Assembly: GCA_025200525.1 (NCBI GenBank)
Contig: CM045762.1
Location: 76,381,217-76,445,216, forward strand
DNA from: Camellia lanceoleosa
Taxonomy: Eukaryota > Streptophyta > Magnoliopsida > Ericales > Theaceae
Direction: 5' to 3'
DNA: 64,000 bases
Shown: piece after piece, positions 11,641 through 24,780 of the stretch
How positions within the stretch are numbered: the first letter of the stretch is position 1
How the letters are laid out: each line of letters starts with the position of its first letter
Made by a program: the position numbers and the translations under genes
Notes under the pieces: model-generated
What the model saw: the letters and a program-made list of their open reading frames with translations, nothing else
What the model was told of the DNA's origin: nothing
Database searches by the model: none

Positions 11641-12800
11641 GTCTAAGGTTCCTCAACATCAATCTAGAGAAAATTCGACCTAGAGAATTTCTCTGGACTT
11701 CTCAGAGAAATTCTCTTCAGAGAAATTCTAGAAATTTCTTTGAACTTTCCCAAGATTTTCTCTCCAGATTTCTCTGCACTTCCCAGAGAGTTTCTCTGGA
11801 CCTCCTAGAGATTTTCTCTCCAAAGAAATTTGTGTTTTGACTCAACTAGATAAAATTGATAAAAAATGAACCTCAAGATCAATATATACCTAATTATTAT
11901 CAAACCAGAGAAAATCCATTCAAAATCACATTTTTCATTTTTTTCCCCTTCCAGAATCTGAGCAAGTAAAGAAATTAATAGAGAAACTGAAACAATATCA
12001 AAAAGAAACTAACACATCCCGAATTTTCCAGAGAAAATTCGCACAGTAGCTAAATGTAGAGAAAATTCACACAATAGCCAAATCTAGAAAAAAAGTTACA
12101 CAGTGACTAAATCCATAGAAAATTCACATATAATCTGCATAAACCCCCAGAATCTTTGAGTAAACAATCACCACTCTCATTATCTCCAAACTTGAACAAA
12201 ATTGTTAATTTTTTAAACTCCAACTTGAACAAAATTCACAGAGAAAATCTCACCAACTTTCTAGAGAAATTCACATCAACCCAAAGAAAAATTTCAAAAC
12301 TAGAGAAAATCTCACTTCCACCTTAGAGAAAATCACTCAAACCAGAGAACATCTCCCTCTCCGACCCAAAGAAATTCCCCCCTTCATAATCTTTTCTGGT
12401 TGAAAATCATAAACCTCGGGCAAAATGTGTTCCATTGTTCACACATTGGCTCCAAAGAGAAAATTTTCGATTTTGTTGAAAGAACCGCTAATGCAGAGAA
12501 AATTCAAAATCAGAACCATAAATGCAATAAGAACAATCAATTTGGAGTTGAAAAGTAGATTTCAAACCCAAAGAAATTCTCTATTTCTCTCTAGAAAAAT
12601 TTCGATTTTGTTGAAAAAATCACTAATCCAGAGAAAGTTCAATAGTAGAGAAATTTGAACAACGAAAGACCTACAAGAGAAATTTGAACAGAGAATTTCT
12701 CTATATTCAAACCAGAGAAAATTGAAATTTCTCTGAGTTCAAACCAGAGAAATTCTCTCCAGCCAAAGAAAATTTGCAAACAATTATCACAATCAGAGAA
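11640..12800. repeat. Degenerate AGAGAAATT-rich repeat tract
   Basis: The motif AGAGAAATTC/AGAGAAAATT and its complement (GAATTTCTCT) recur dozens of times, irregularly spaced, over about 1.1 kb. Orientation switches from mostly complement near 11690-11820 to mostly direct after 12000. This looks like a decayed short-period repeat. The small open frames here simply translate the motif. Confidence 0.65.
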
Positions 12801-13205
12801 AATGCACAGAAATTTGACATATTTGCCATATAAAATGCAGTACAAGCTTTGTCATCTTTACACCCTTATTTTACTCCTATTCAATATAGTAATAACAAGA
12901 GAGATTTTCTATTGGCAGCAATGGCTTGAATTACATATCCACCATCCATCAAATTTCTCTGGCCTTCTCCGCCATTTCTGCTCTGAAGATCTCAACCGCT
13001 ACTTTCCATTCTCTTCATAGCTCTCTGCATTTTTATATATCAAGACACAGTGTTGTTACGTAATACGTATGTGTATATATATATATATCAGGTATGTAGT
13101 CTAGAATAATAATATTGAGAAATGAGAGCTTACGTTTTGATGCTTTATATTAGATATGTGGTTAAGAGCGTTCGTCTGCAAATTACAGTTGATGATGATC
13201 GAAGA

Positions 13206-13208
<3 letters not shown>

Positions 13209-13247
<39 letters not shown>
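13209..13247 (+). repeat. (GA)n microsatellite
   Basis: About 19 uninterrupted GA dinucleotides. Confidence 0.95.
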
Positions 13248-13252
<5 letters not shown>

Positions 13253-14399
13253 TGAATCTAGTGAGTGCCATGGTTAGTGATATAAATTGATGAAATGACG
13301 TACGAGAGGTCGACGAAAGGTGTGATGGATCTGTGTAGGGTTAAGGGAATTTTCTCTGTGATATATGGATGTTGGATTAAAAGACCTTAGACATCACAAA
13401 ATAATATTATGGATCTCTTCTACTATAAAAAATGGAAAAGGGACCTTAGACTAATTTTCTCTATTATTTTATAGAAAAAATTAATATAATAAATTTTCGA
13501 AAAAAATAGATTTTTTCTTCTAGTATTCTAAATACATTCATTTTTTTTACAAAAAAAAAAAATGTAAACCATAAAATAGACAATGTGAGAGATGGAATGT
13601 TTTCAATGACATGCCAGTGTTGGACAGGAACGAATGCAAAAAAGATTTAAATTTATATCAAGTTTAAATTTAAATTTTAGAGAATTTGAGAGGTTCATAG
13701 AACTCACCACTCCTCTATTTTGATGATCAACGGTTCATTTAGAGTTATCTATATATATCTTCTATAAGAAAAATTAAGTTCATCTAATTAAAAATCGTAA
13801 CTTTTTTATTTTGTCTTGTTTGTCTCTAAAAAATTGATGATTTATTTTTAAAAAATATACTTATAGTCCATATTTTTTAAAATAAATGGGAATTAAACCA
13901 TTTTTTACATTTTGGTTTTGATTAATTTCTTAAATTTTATGATTTAGTTTGATTATCAAACTTTTAGAATTATAGATGCCAATTTATTTATCAATTCACC
14001 TCATACTTGAATTCAACCGATCCATGAACAATCTTGATAAAAATGATCTTCTTAAATAAAATTGGACATTAGGCTTTGAATTACATTGCATATGATATAT
14101 ATATATATATATATGTATATAAGGTGGAGTTAAAAAATTTTGCTTGGCTTTGTTAAATCATTAAGCTTTTCATGAATAAAATTCAATTTACTCGCTCTCG
14201 CTTTTTACTCTTCTCATTGAAGTAAATTACATTTTATTGTTTAAGGAACCTTATTCAATGTTATGACATGTTCTACTATATAAATTGCCCAATTAAGAAC
14301 TGTTTTGTAAAGGGTCCGGGCCATCTCCAGTCTAGATCTGGGATAATTTGGTCTAGTTTAGTCTATTGGACTCACTTTTGGATCCATTTTTTATAATAA

Positions 14400-14635
14400 G
14401 AACCGTTCATATTTTAAGATTTGTTGAGTATATTATTCCTGTAAAAAAATCACATCAATCGGATAACAGATATTATGTATTCAGGTCACTTTTGTCTGGA
14501 AAAAAAAAAAAGATACTCAGAAAATTAATGATTCATAAAAAAGTGATCCGAATACATAGTATCCGTTATCTGATCGACGTGATTTTTTATAAAGATAATG
14601 TACCCAATAAATTTTAAAGTATGAACAATTAAAAT
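14400..14635. mobile_element. Hairpin-forming MITE-like inverted repeat
   Basis: The left arm runs from about 14401 (gaaccgttcatattttaaga) through 'aatcggataacagatattat' to 'gtcactttt'. The right arm is its imperfect reverse complement ('aaaaagtgatccgaatac', 'atccgttatctgatcgac', 'ttttaaagtatgaacaatt'). Arms of about 100 bp are joined by a short A-rich loop near 14500. No ORF. The GAACCGTTCATATT motif also occurs near 2803 and 22126 in gypsy flanks. Confidence 0.65.
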
Positions 14636-15239
14636 TATTAAAAAGAAACTCAAAAATGATTTCAATGGGCCAATTGGACCTTCCAATCCAAATGTTGGAC
14701 AGGAGGTAAGCCGCAACCTTTGAAAAAGCACCTCTCTCAGCTGCAACCTATAGTACTGATTTTTAAAAACATTATACTAATTGACCATCAACCTCAAATT
14801 AATCATATTTTGTACTTTATAGGTGGGTCGAAAATTGGGGTAATTGTCCTGTTTTGACCCACAATGGAGATATATAATTGCATGGGTAAAAGCGTGTATA
14901 ATATTATTATAATCGAGAAGTGAGAGAACATGTCAAAACAGGTGATCATCACTACCACAAAGGATACGTCTGTGGCTAGTTGCCTAATTCGTTTGTAGTT
15001 AGTGTAAGTGCTAGTACCTAATCAACTTTCAAATGGAAAAATTTCTCATATTAAAGAAAATTATTACATACTAGTATCGTAGGAATGGTCGTGTGAAACT
15101 CTAATTCAATCACTTAAATATTTCTTATTATGAATAGTCATATCTTAATATTACTTAAACATAAATATAAATATAATAGATTTTGTAAGAATGGTTTTGG
15201 AAAAATATTTTTTATCTTAAATTTTGATCTAGTTTTTTA

Positions 15240-16330
15240 AGTGAGACCTATGCGATGAGGTTGGCGAGTATTGGTGGTAACACGTTTTATGCCGTATTGT
15301 GATTCATGTACTATATTTGATTGTTCAAAATCATTATCGGGTGAATGAGAAATTGAAGCAAAAGTAAGCTTCATGAAAATTGTGTTTTGGTAAGTTTTCC
15401 AAATTGAAGGAAGAAAAGCTTCTCCCATATTGCTTGGTTAGGCTAACATTGTATGGGTTTATATGTCTTGGGTTCACTACTTGGGAAAAAGGCTCCAAGG
15501 GTATCCAAGTTTTGTGGAAGAGTGAGGTTATAGGCAAAGTAGGCTAGACCGATTGGACCCAAAACAAACACACGCGCCGCTGTTCGTTGGGGGGGCGAGC
15601 TAGGCTTGGGCGCGGGTATGAGGTTGGGTTGGGCTTGTCTGGCCCAATACTTATCTTTTTGAGCAAAAAACGTTTGAATTTTATATTTTTAAAAAAATTA
15701 AATTATTACCGTTTGGAATTTGAATTTCGGTTTGAAATTCAAACTTAATTCCGAAATGACCCGACATATTGAAACGCTGGTAGTTTGGTCCAGCACACCT
15801 GTCTTGATTTTTCCTCCAACCGAACAGGTACTTTACTTGTTCAAATCTGTCCAAATAGGTTTGTTACTTGTTGAAGTCTATTTTGAAAAGCTACCAGTTC
15901 ACCTATAAATAGATAAGTCATCCATTTGATTTTTCATCTACTTTTCGTTCTTCTTTCTTGCTTTTATTTCCTGCATTTTGATGCATAAATTTCCTATGAG
16001 AAAGAGTATAAACAAAAAGTGTATTCGTTAGACATTTAGTTTGTAGTGCTGCTACTAAATTATTGTTGATCATTTTATTTTGAAAGATAAACATCCATAA
16101 TCCGAAAGTACTGTAGAAAGGACGAATTAGTCTAAAGGATATAGTGTTGAACACTGGAGTTGATCAAATTTTGTTCGAGAAAATAATACTATAAGTGGTT
16201 GGTTTTGTTTCTTTTTTCCTTTACTTTTTGTAACAAAATAAGAATATGTTTTTCATATTTTTTTTTATTTTTTTTAATTTATATGTACTGTTTTGATTTT
16301 TGTAATCGAACAGACTCTCTTCTTTCTTAA
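15240..16330 (+). mobile_element. Possible LTR-type promoter relic
   Basis: The stretch has a compact promoter-like arrangement, with CCTATAAATAG near 15901-15912 followed by a CT-rich leader-like segment, inside otherwise unassigned sequence with GC-rich patches at 15575-15640. This resembles the R/U5 part of an LTR, but I found no second LTR, target duplication or primer-binding site, so the call is weak. Confidence 0.3.
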
Positions 16331-16689
16331 TTTTCTTTCTTTGAATATCGTAAAGATTGGCTAATAGATTTTACTGTCTAATTCAATTATAGAAGAAGAA
16401 AATATAAGTACCTTGCGAAAAAAACAAAAAACAAAAACTTTCACTTAGCAATTTGATGAATTTGATCTAAGTTCTTTAAGGAATTAAATATTCTAATTGA
16501 TTTTGTTAAGTTTTTAGAATATATTAATCTCTTCAGTCCAAATTATGGACTAGAAGGAATCCACTTCCTAACTTCAATGTTCAAACCTTGAATTTGCAGT
16601 GTATTTGTTGTTGAAAAAGAAATGGAAAGAATATATATATATATATGAAGGAATTTGTTAAAAACTGAAATTGTGTTATGTTACATTCA

Positions 16690-17340
16690 AAATTCCCTGA
16701 TGCTCTACTTTATGAGCTTTCCTAAGCACTTCATTTGCTTCGTCTTTGGACAAATATGCTAGGGGAGCCCCATAAAAACCTCTTCGGTACAAGTTCCCTT
16801 GGTCAAGAAAGAAGCGAAGGGTCTGCCTTTTGACTTTGATGGCATCTAGGGGTTTTCAGGAAGTTCTATCTTCTCTAGTTAATCAATGTATGGTGGTCTT
16901 CATTATTAGCTGCTCAAATGGGCTTTTTTCTCCTTGGGATAACCCTAACAGTTCACTCATAGTTTCTGCAAATCACCGCTTTCTTTTTCCATTTTTGGCA
17001 AGTAATAGCCCTACCTCTGTATGCGTTGGTACAGACTTATATCTCTATCTCCACAAGCCTTAGCATGGATCTGGTCAAGTTTATATGTTGCCTCTTGTTT
17101 GCCGACATATCTTGCCAATAAATTGTTTGACCCTCAAAAATACAGTTCTCCTTTGAAGAGCAAGAAAGGTTTTAGTTCTACTAGGCTTTGGCCCTCCTTT
17201 GCTTGTTCTCAACTACTGCATTATGTCTTCTTTCCACCCTTCAACATTTCACTTTGTATGTTCCTCCGCCATTATTGTAGGTGTTGTTCTTTTCTCAATG
17301 ACAATGACTATACTATCCTTAGGAATATCCACCTTTGCCC
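16690..17340 (-). pseudogene. Truncated integrase N-terminus of gypsy element B
   Basis: The DNA matches 61036-61690 of remnant C, including the region coding the integrase zinc-binding domain. Similarity ends sharply near 16690 at 'attccctgatgctctac', so the catalytic core is missing. Confidence 0.65.
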
Positions 17341-17437
17341 TTAGTGTAGCCATGGCATTAGGAAAACGGTTCTGCATTCGAGGGATGTGTTAAATCTGAA
17401 CGTTATCAAAATGAGTCAGCAACTTTTGGACTATGCT

Positions 17438-18950
17438 TCAGTACGGTGCTAAGAACGGTTTTCTCAGAGCAAAGTTGTCGAATGCTTGTTTTACGACTAA
17501 TTTGGAGTCTCTCAAGATTTTCAATTTGTAGAGGCCTTGCTTCTGTGTGGCAGTTAACCCTAATATTAGCATCTCATACTCAACCTCGTTATTTGAACAT
17601 TCAAAATCAAGTTTGTACGACAAGTGTATCTCTTTCCCATCTTGAATGTTTAGCGTGATTCTCACACCACATTTTCCAGCCCCAGAAACTCCATCAAACT
17701 TTAAGTCCAGTAGGCTTCAGCTTCTATTGCCGAGGCATAAACCTCACCTGGTAGAACTACTTCAGCAGGTTCATTTTCTCCAGGTGGGAACTACGCTAGT
17801 AGGTCTGCGAGTGCTTAGCTTTTGATGGATTTTGGGGTGATGCACGCAATGTCATATTCTGCAAATGTCAACATCCATCTCGCCATTCTCTCTTTCAGTG
17901 CTGGCTTGCTCATCAACTATCGGACGAGGTCACTCCTAGTTACAACCTAGATCAGGTGTGCTAAAAAATAGTACCGCAATTTGTGCTATGAAAATCAAAG
18001 CCAAGCAATGTCTTTTAATTGTAGTATAGTGCGATTCTGCGCTACTGACTTTTCTGTTGATGTGGTAGACTTGCTTTTAGAGGCCATCAACATCTTGGAC
18101 AAATAGGGCTCTGATGGACCTGGGTGTGGAGGTGAGATACAATAATAGAGATTTCCCAGGTTGTGGCGTGATCATGGTGAGTGGAGAAACAAGTGCTCGC
18201 TTTACGTCCTCAAAAGCTTGATTGTGTTCGTGTAACCACTCAAACTTATGATTTTCTTTTAGCAACACTCCAAAGGGAGAAGTGATTTCGGCAAGAGCCG
18301 GGATAAATCACCTTAAGTAAGACACTTTGTCTAGAAATTTCTTCAAGGCCTCTTGGGAATAAGGCGGGGGCATTTCTATGATTGACCTTATTTTAATTTC
18401 GTCTGCCTCTATCCTCCGCTAATGAATCAAGAAACTGAGGAATTTTTCTGTAGTAACTTTGAATGCACACTTAAGGGGATTCATTTTCAGATAGAACTTT
18501 TTTCCTTGATAGACTTCACCTCTAAGTTATCTACATAAACCTCCACTTCACAATGCAACATCTCATGAAACATTGAAGTCATTTTTCGATGGTAGATTGC
18601 CCCTGCATTCTTCAAACTGAAGGGCATTACTATATAGAAAAACTTTCTAAGGGGTGTCCTAAAAACTATCTTTTCAGCATCTTCCTTGGCTATCTTGGTT
18701 TAATTGTAACCGCTGAACCCATCCATAAAAGAAAACATTTGGTGTCCCGCCGTAAAGTCGACAAGGGTATCTATCTAAGGCAAAAGGAACCCATCCTTCA
18801 GGCAGATTCTATTTAGGTCATGGAAATCGACACAGATTCTTATCTGGCTATTCTTTTCTTTACGGGTACAGTGTTTGCCATCCATGCCGGGTATTGTATG
18901 GGCCTAATGAACTTGGCTTTTTGTAATTTCTCTACTTCTTTGATTTTTGC
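17438..18950 (-). pseudogene. RT and dual RNase H remnant of gypsy element B
   Basis: The RT active-site region reads YVDN instead of YVDD (codons complementary to 18526-18537), so the second catalytic Asp is changed. The 18077-18268 frame (FEWLHEHNQAFEDVKRAL, LLLYL) is the connection to the first RNase H. The 17438-17665 frame (LDFECSNNEVEYEMLILGL, LRDSKLVVKQ) has the look of the second, archaeal-type RNase H of Tat elements. Stops separate all pieces. Confidence 0.75.
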
Positions 18951-19519
18951 TTCAAAATAAGGGTGATACTTTCTAATATGTTGTTTTACTGGCTTAGAGT
19001 TAGGAATGTGTCGAGGTTATGGGTGACAAGGGATGGGTTAAGGTCTGGCATCTCATTATACGTCTAAGTGAAGACATATAACACGTGAGTAGGATCCCGA
19101 CAGCCGGACCAAATTTTTTGTTTTTTTTGTTTTTTTTTTGCATAATAAAGGTCAACTATTAGTCTTGCCTTAGCTACGAGAGTCATCGTGTTGCTCGTGA
19201 ACACAGGTCTACGCTATTCTGGCGAGTCACTGAGGTTAACCTCGCTAAGTACTTCTTGATGTGGGTTAGGCCCATTTTGCACGTATTCCACGGCCTCTTC
19301 AGGCAACTTAACCATCTATTCGTCTGCAGCGTCCTTACACTTACTAGCCTCGGGGCCATTCTTCCAAGGTATGAAGTCTGGCTCTCAATACCGTCATAAA
19401 TAATAGATTGTCTTGCCACCATTGCAAACTTTAACGATTTTAGGTAAATCTCTAGACGACTTACTACTCATTTTGTGTCTGTTACTTGTGGGTTCCGCTT
19501 TCTTGTCTCGAATGTCCAC

Positions 19520-19885
19520 CTACCTCGGTAACTTTGTCCCAACAACTTTACCAGTTTTGAGGACTTCTTCAATCGACAGTTCAATGAAAAAGATTGCATC
19601 AGAGTAATGCACCTCCTCTAATCCAAGCAACTTTTCTAAGGCATTTATAGTCACAATTTTCTTACCGAGCCTTGCTTTTACGCATTGGTGGTAATTTGAT
19701 CGAACAACCCTATACCGATGCATCCAAGCCCTATCTAATATCTTATGGTAGTTTATCTCCACCTCAATTACATGGAACTTTGTTGTGGTGCAGATTTCTC
19801 CCACTACCAAATCTACCACGACGTACCCTTTAGTAACTTTTTTTGCCCCACCAAAACCTGTCACAATGATGGGCTGACAAACCAT
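19520..19885 (-). pseudogene. Protease-region remnant of gypsy element B
   Basis: 121-residue open stretch, nearly colinear with 198-563: 'HVIEVEINYHKILDRAWMH' replaces 'HVIEAETNYHLILGRGWMH'. The conserved Gly of ILGR is now Asp, so it is both truncated and substituted. Confidence 0.7.
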
Positions 19886-19929
19886 CCGAGATTCTAGAAT
19901 TCCTGCATAATGTTGATTGATACACCTCT

Positions 19930-21700
19930 ATTAAGGAAGACGCGCACTTATACTCTACATCGTTCACATAAGCTGCGGCGAACGGCGATTATGTGGGTAT
20001 GGATATGCATGATTGGCCTCTGCAAATGTGATCAAACCCGTTGAGGTGCACACTCTTTAGCCTCAGTGCTTTTAGCGAGGTATGCTTTAGAAATATTGAT
20101 GAGAGCTTTAGTTGCTTCTAACCTAGTGACCCGGCTCAATCCCAGTTGATCGAAGAAGTTATGAAATTTAATAGAGTTCTATATGGCATGGGCATGAGTA
20201 TCCTCTGCGCCCATTGCCGCTGTAGGTCCTGCCTCAGGAAGTTGCACCGTCGCCATCTCGTCTTAATAAGACACCATGTGTACTTGATCGTGTACGGGCC
20301 CAAGGTATCCAACCATGCTTATATTCTTTCCATTTTCCTTGTGATTAGGATATAGGTCCTTTCTTACGTAATGATGATCCCCATCTTTAAATTTCTTCTT
20401 GTTCGCCGCGACTTTCTTCTTAAAGATATTTTTCAAAGTCCAACTGTCCCTTGTCGGGTGTTTGGTGGCTTGGTGGTAGACATAATAGTCTGACCTCTCC
20501 CTCTCCTTTTTGCTTGGCAGGGTATCAACTGGCAGCAGAATGAGTTCTCCATCAGCTACCCATTCCTTGACAAAAGCTTTAACGTTCTCAATACTGCAGG
20601 GGTAAGAACTCTTGTTTTCATATCTCTTAATTTTTCGGGATGTAGACGTCTCCCCTCATAGGCAACTCCCTTATAGGGAGGTTACCGCTGCAACTTTACT
20701 ACTGCAAGAGTACTAATAATCTCCATGAGGCTAGGGTAGTGCGCCTGTGGCACTGAGATTTCTAGCTGCCTCAATTAGAGCTGAGAAGGTAGGTAGTCCA
20801 TGGTTTACTAGGAACAATTTATAGTAGCGTAGGGCTCCTTTTACACAGATGCTAACTAAGTGGGCCTCGTCCACTGGCTTGTGGTAGTCGATTACCTTAT
20901 CCTAGAATCGTTTGATATAATCCAAGATGTCTTTATCATATTTCTGAGTATCTCGGACAAGTGTAAACATGGTAACCTTCTCTTAGATTTGGAAGAACTT
21001 GGTATGGAACTTGTTCACCTTCTCTTCCTAACTCTTGATCGAATTAGGTGCTAGGTTCACATGCTAGTTGTATGCCCTTTTAGTGAGCGACTTGGAGAAC
21101 TCCCGTACGCGTAGGGAATGATTGGTGCCATGGATACCAAGGGTTTTGATAAACCGCCCCAAATTTGGGTATCGAATGTCCGACTGGATATGGCACAACC
21201 AAAATCCGATTGGATAGGGCACAACCAAAATCTCGTGCGAGTACGGTGGCCTAACATTTGAGTTTAGTAACAGCAGTAATTGCTTCTTGATACATTTTTT
21301 CTCAAGCATAGCTTGGACATTAGCTATGGTAACGAAGTGGTTGGGCTGATGAGGGCTAGTGTGTCCTTGTACTTGAACCAATGGCAATACCATTGGCCTA
21401 AGGAATTGTCAGAGGGTTTGGATCTTGGATCGGGACCTGGTTCTCAAGGCATTGGTTTACCGCTGGGTTAGGAATTGCTACAGGAGGAAGGACTTGTGTT
21501 GGAGGAGCTTGCGCTGGTCTGGCCGCCATGCCCAAAAGGGCCTCAATGAGGGTTTGTAAGGAAACCAGAATCTCCCTCTGTGTGTCTTGCAGAGACTGGA
21601 CTGCTTCAATAATGATGTTGTGGTGCTGCTTTGTTATTAGAAGACCTTTGCTGCTGAGGCTATTAATGAACCTCGTTTTTTGCCATTCTTACTAGTGTCG
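19930..21700 (-). pseudogene. gag remnant of gypsy element B
   Basis: Counterpart of 640-2419. Matching segments include the 'cttgatcgtgtacgggcccaag' stretch and the gag-core DNA near 20860-21010. It is more interrupted than copy A: a deletion near 21160 removes sequence and leaves short, out-of-frame pieces. Confidence 0.65.
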
Positions 21701-22000
21701 TGTGTAAATCACTGCGAGTATTAACCATAATATCACTTAGAGAGACAAATCTATGTCAGTGAGTCAATAATCTAGGTTAGCTAGAGAGTGAGTAACCAGG
21801 TGAAGGTAGAGCAAGTGGTTCAGAAAAAAGAAAATGGTGGTGCAATCAAACATTGTAACATTTTATTGTTGTCTAGAAACATTTACCTGGCTCATAACTT
21901 GATAAATTTTCAGAACTTGTTTTATATATTATTTTTTTATCAACAAAAACAACAAAATCATCATTAAAAAATAGTATAAAAATCAAATATTGAGATAAAC

Positions 22001-23188
22001 ATCAATAAAAAATTTTCCAGTCCAAACTACAAAAGAGTAGGAATAGGGAAGTGATTGCTTCTAAGGCACAACATAGTGCTGTGAGGGCCCATGGGCCTTG
22101 TTCTAAGCCCATGTTGTTGATCTGAACCGTTCATATTGTAGGGTTCGTCTAGTAGATCATTTACGAAAGAAATAAGATTAATTGAATACCTGTAAACTAA
22201 AAACAAACCACATTAGTTTTCAAAAAAATAAATGGTTAGAATAATTTTGATAATTTATTTTAAAACAGTTAAGACTTAATCATGAGGTTCCATATGTCCG
22301 ATAATTTGAGTATTTTTTATAAATAATATATTTAACAAATCTTATAATATAAATAATTCAAATTATCAAACAACAATAATACATCTCTCTAAAAGTAGAG
22401 TTCTAATAGAGCTCTAATGAGACAAAAAATAAAGGCCAAAATATCACATCAGATGAATCTCACACACATTAAAATTATTAAAACTCACAAATTAAAATTC
22501 CAAAACATTTTTGATTATCAAAATAAACACGACACAAGTTGGCATTGAATCTCACAGCACGTTAATGACTGTGCTAGCACTAAACCAAAGAGCAATCAAG
22601 GAAAACAAAATAAACCCAAAAAGTATTAGTCGGTCAAAGTAGGATGACTATTGAGGTACTTTGTTTATTTTTATTTTTATTTTTATTTTTTTTATGAAAG
22701 AAAAGAAATGTAATACATAATTCTAATTTAAATAACTATTTTATTTCTTATGTACCTAAAAATAACTATTTTATTGTGCATAATCTTCATGTTTGACCCT
22801 TCATTAACAAGTTTGGAGAAGTTCCCCTAGTTGAACAAACTGTATGGTCCTTCTCGAAAATTATTAGATAATTTTAGAGTGTTATATAATATTATTAATA
22901 TTTTTTTGATTAATAAAAAATCATAACTGATAGTAAGTGAGTCATTTTTTTTTATCAATTAGCTACTTAACAAAAGTGAGCTAATAAGCCTTATAAACTA
23001 TCCAGCTATATGATTGGTTTGGAGAATATTTGGAACACCATATAAATAATATCACATTATACTTATTGACATTTGATTAATCAACAAGAGATTTAAAAAA
23101 CTAAATAATTATAAATATATAACAATAAAAAAATATATTATTAGTTGTATTCTAAGCAAAAGGTCAACCCTTGTCCCTGCCATGCACT
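22001..23188. other. Gypsy upstream flank, then AT-rich non-coding
   Basis: 22080-22380 and 22519-22655 match 2760-3060 and 3055-3190; a piece near 22380-22518 is absent from the other copy. After 22660 I see only AT-rich sequence and no gene. Confidence 0.5.
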
Positions 23189-23560
23189 CACTACAAAAAG
23201 AGTCACTTTTAGCGACTAAAATATCGCCAATTGTCTGTTTTTTGGTTGCCAATGATATTCTGCGATCAAAAATTTTGGTCACTACATTTGTCGCCAAAAC
23301 GTTGTCGGGAAAGGTCTTGGAGGATTTTGCCGACCAAAAAACCTTTGGTCGGCAAAAAGCAAGTCTTTAGCAACCAAAATTTTGGTTGCCAATAGTCAAT
23401 TATATATATATTTTTAAATTATACATTTACCGATCAATGTTTTAGTCACCAATAGTTAAGGAATCACCAACCAACACTTTCAGTCGCCAAAAGCAACCAA
23501 TCCCCGACCAACACCTTTAGTCGCCAAAAGCTTCAAACATGAAAATAATAATAATAATTC
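23189..23560 (+). mobile_element. CACTA-type transposon end with subterminal repeats
   Basis: Begins CACTACAAAAAGAGTCACTT, the classic end of plant CACTA (En/Spm) elements. It is followed by many direct and inverted copies of a GGTCGCCAA/TTGGTCGGC-type motif (for example near 23255, 23280, 23345, 23455, 23515), as expected for subterminal transposase-binding repeats. I did not find the opposite terminus, so this may be a truncated end. No transposase ORF is seen. Confidence 0.65.
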
Positions 23561-24780
23561 GTTATAGAACAATTTGATCCGCTCTTGCAAAGATTCAAGA
23601 TGCCAACCTCCAGTACCATAAACCCTATGCACCACACTCTTCCTACTACGCCATTATAATACCACATGATTGTATATATAACACATATTATTTATATAGT
23701 ACATACATCCATATTAATATAAAAGTATATGTATAAACAAATCTATAACCTATTAGCATACACCAAGTATTAAAACTATTTATTAATTTTCCAATTGTTT
23801 TGACTCACACAAAACTTTCAATCAATTTTTGTTTTACCTCAACCACGATAACCAATATGATTTTCACAAAATCTCATACTTATTAAATATTACCATTTCC
23901 ATCCTACTATATCAAAAATTATAGTATAATCTCAATAATACACTTTTAACCATAACGAATATAACATTTTAACCAAAAGTAATTTAATCCACTAAATTAG
24001 TAAGTTTATTATCTTCAAAAAATTTCAAATTTATAATACCAAACCTAACTTCACATGTCTCACCCCCCAAACATAACCATATTTCAACTTAACCATTTTT
24101 TTTTAATACCAAGCTACTTATTTTTCCCAAATTCTCTACCAATAACACTTTTCATAACTTTTCTAAAATTAATTAGTCACATGATCTTTATATCAAAAAT
24201 TATGAAATATGCTCAAGAGTAACATTTTCAAGGTAGTGAGTTCAAAAGTCCACATTTCACTTTTTTTTTTTTTTTTTTCTTCACAAAAATAAACACAACT
24301 TTATCATCAACATATCACCTTTCATAAAATATCATGAATATAACACTTTTAGAGTTTTTAATCCTAAAAAAACTCTATAATCCTAACTTAACAATTTACA
24401 CAATATTCCTCAACATCAATTTATTGTTTTTTTCAAAAATAAATTCCAAAATCAAGATAAAAAAATAATTCAACATTATATTTCTCAAAATAAATCATCT
24501 AATCATAATATGATATAAATAAAATCATACAACCTTTAAATTTTATTTTCGAATTTGTTTTTACAAAATTAACAACACAAAATGATTTTTTTTCAGAGTC
24601 AATCTCAAAATGCTAACATTCTTAACATTTCAACATAATTTTTCTTCCAAAAATTACCAAACAAAAATCTGACAATTATATATATATATATATATATGTG
24701 CAATACCTCTTAAAATGACATATTTTCTCAAAATAACTCTAACATAGTTTTAATATAAAAATATGAAAAAAGTCCCTACC
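23561..24780. other. AT-rich non-coding stretch
   Basis: No gene or clear repeat boundary. It could be the interior of the CACTA-type element. It contains a (TA)n tract near 24678-24698. Confidence 0.4.

Larger units (their letters stand above)
12801..16690. other. Non-coding stretch with microsatellites and element relics
   Basis: No gene is supported. It contains a (GA)n tract at 13209-13247, a (TA)n near 14097-14114, a hairpin element at about 14400-14635 and an LTR-like stretch at 15240-16330 (both listed separately). The rest is AT-rich. Confidence 0.6.
16690..22000 (-). mobile_element. Ty3/gypsy (Tat-like) remnant B, gag to partial integrase
   Basis: The longest gypsy remnant inside the window. 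On the minus strand the order is gag (about 21700-19930), protease (19885-19520), RT (about 18950-18280), RNase H (about 18270-17700), a second archaeal-type RNase H (about 17665-17438) and the N-terminal part of integrase, which stops abruptly near 16690. A second RNase H is characteristic of the Tat lineage. The reading frames are full of stops. It aligns with remnant A at its gag end and remnant C at its pol end. Confidence 0.85.

Noticed and set aside
12425..12658. 77-aa Lys/Arg/Ile-rich frame
   Set aside because: Product of the AGAGAAATT repeat tract, no independent support.
13140..13200. Possible tRNA ('gtggttaagagcgttcgtctg')
   Set aside because: The D-stem-like text is not followed by an anticodon arm, T-arm or acceptor complement.
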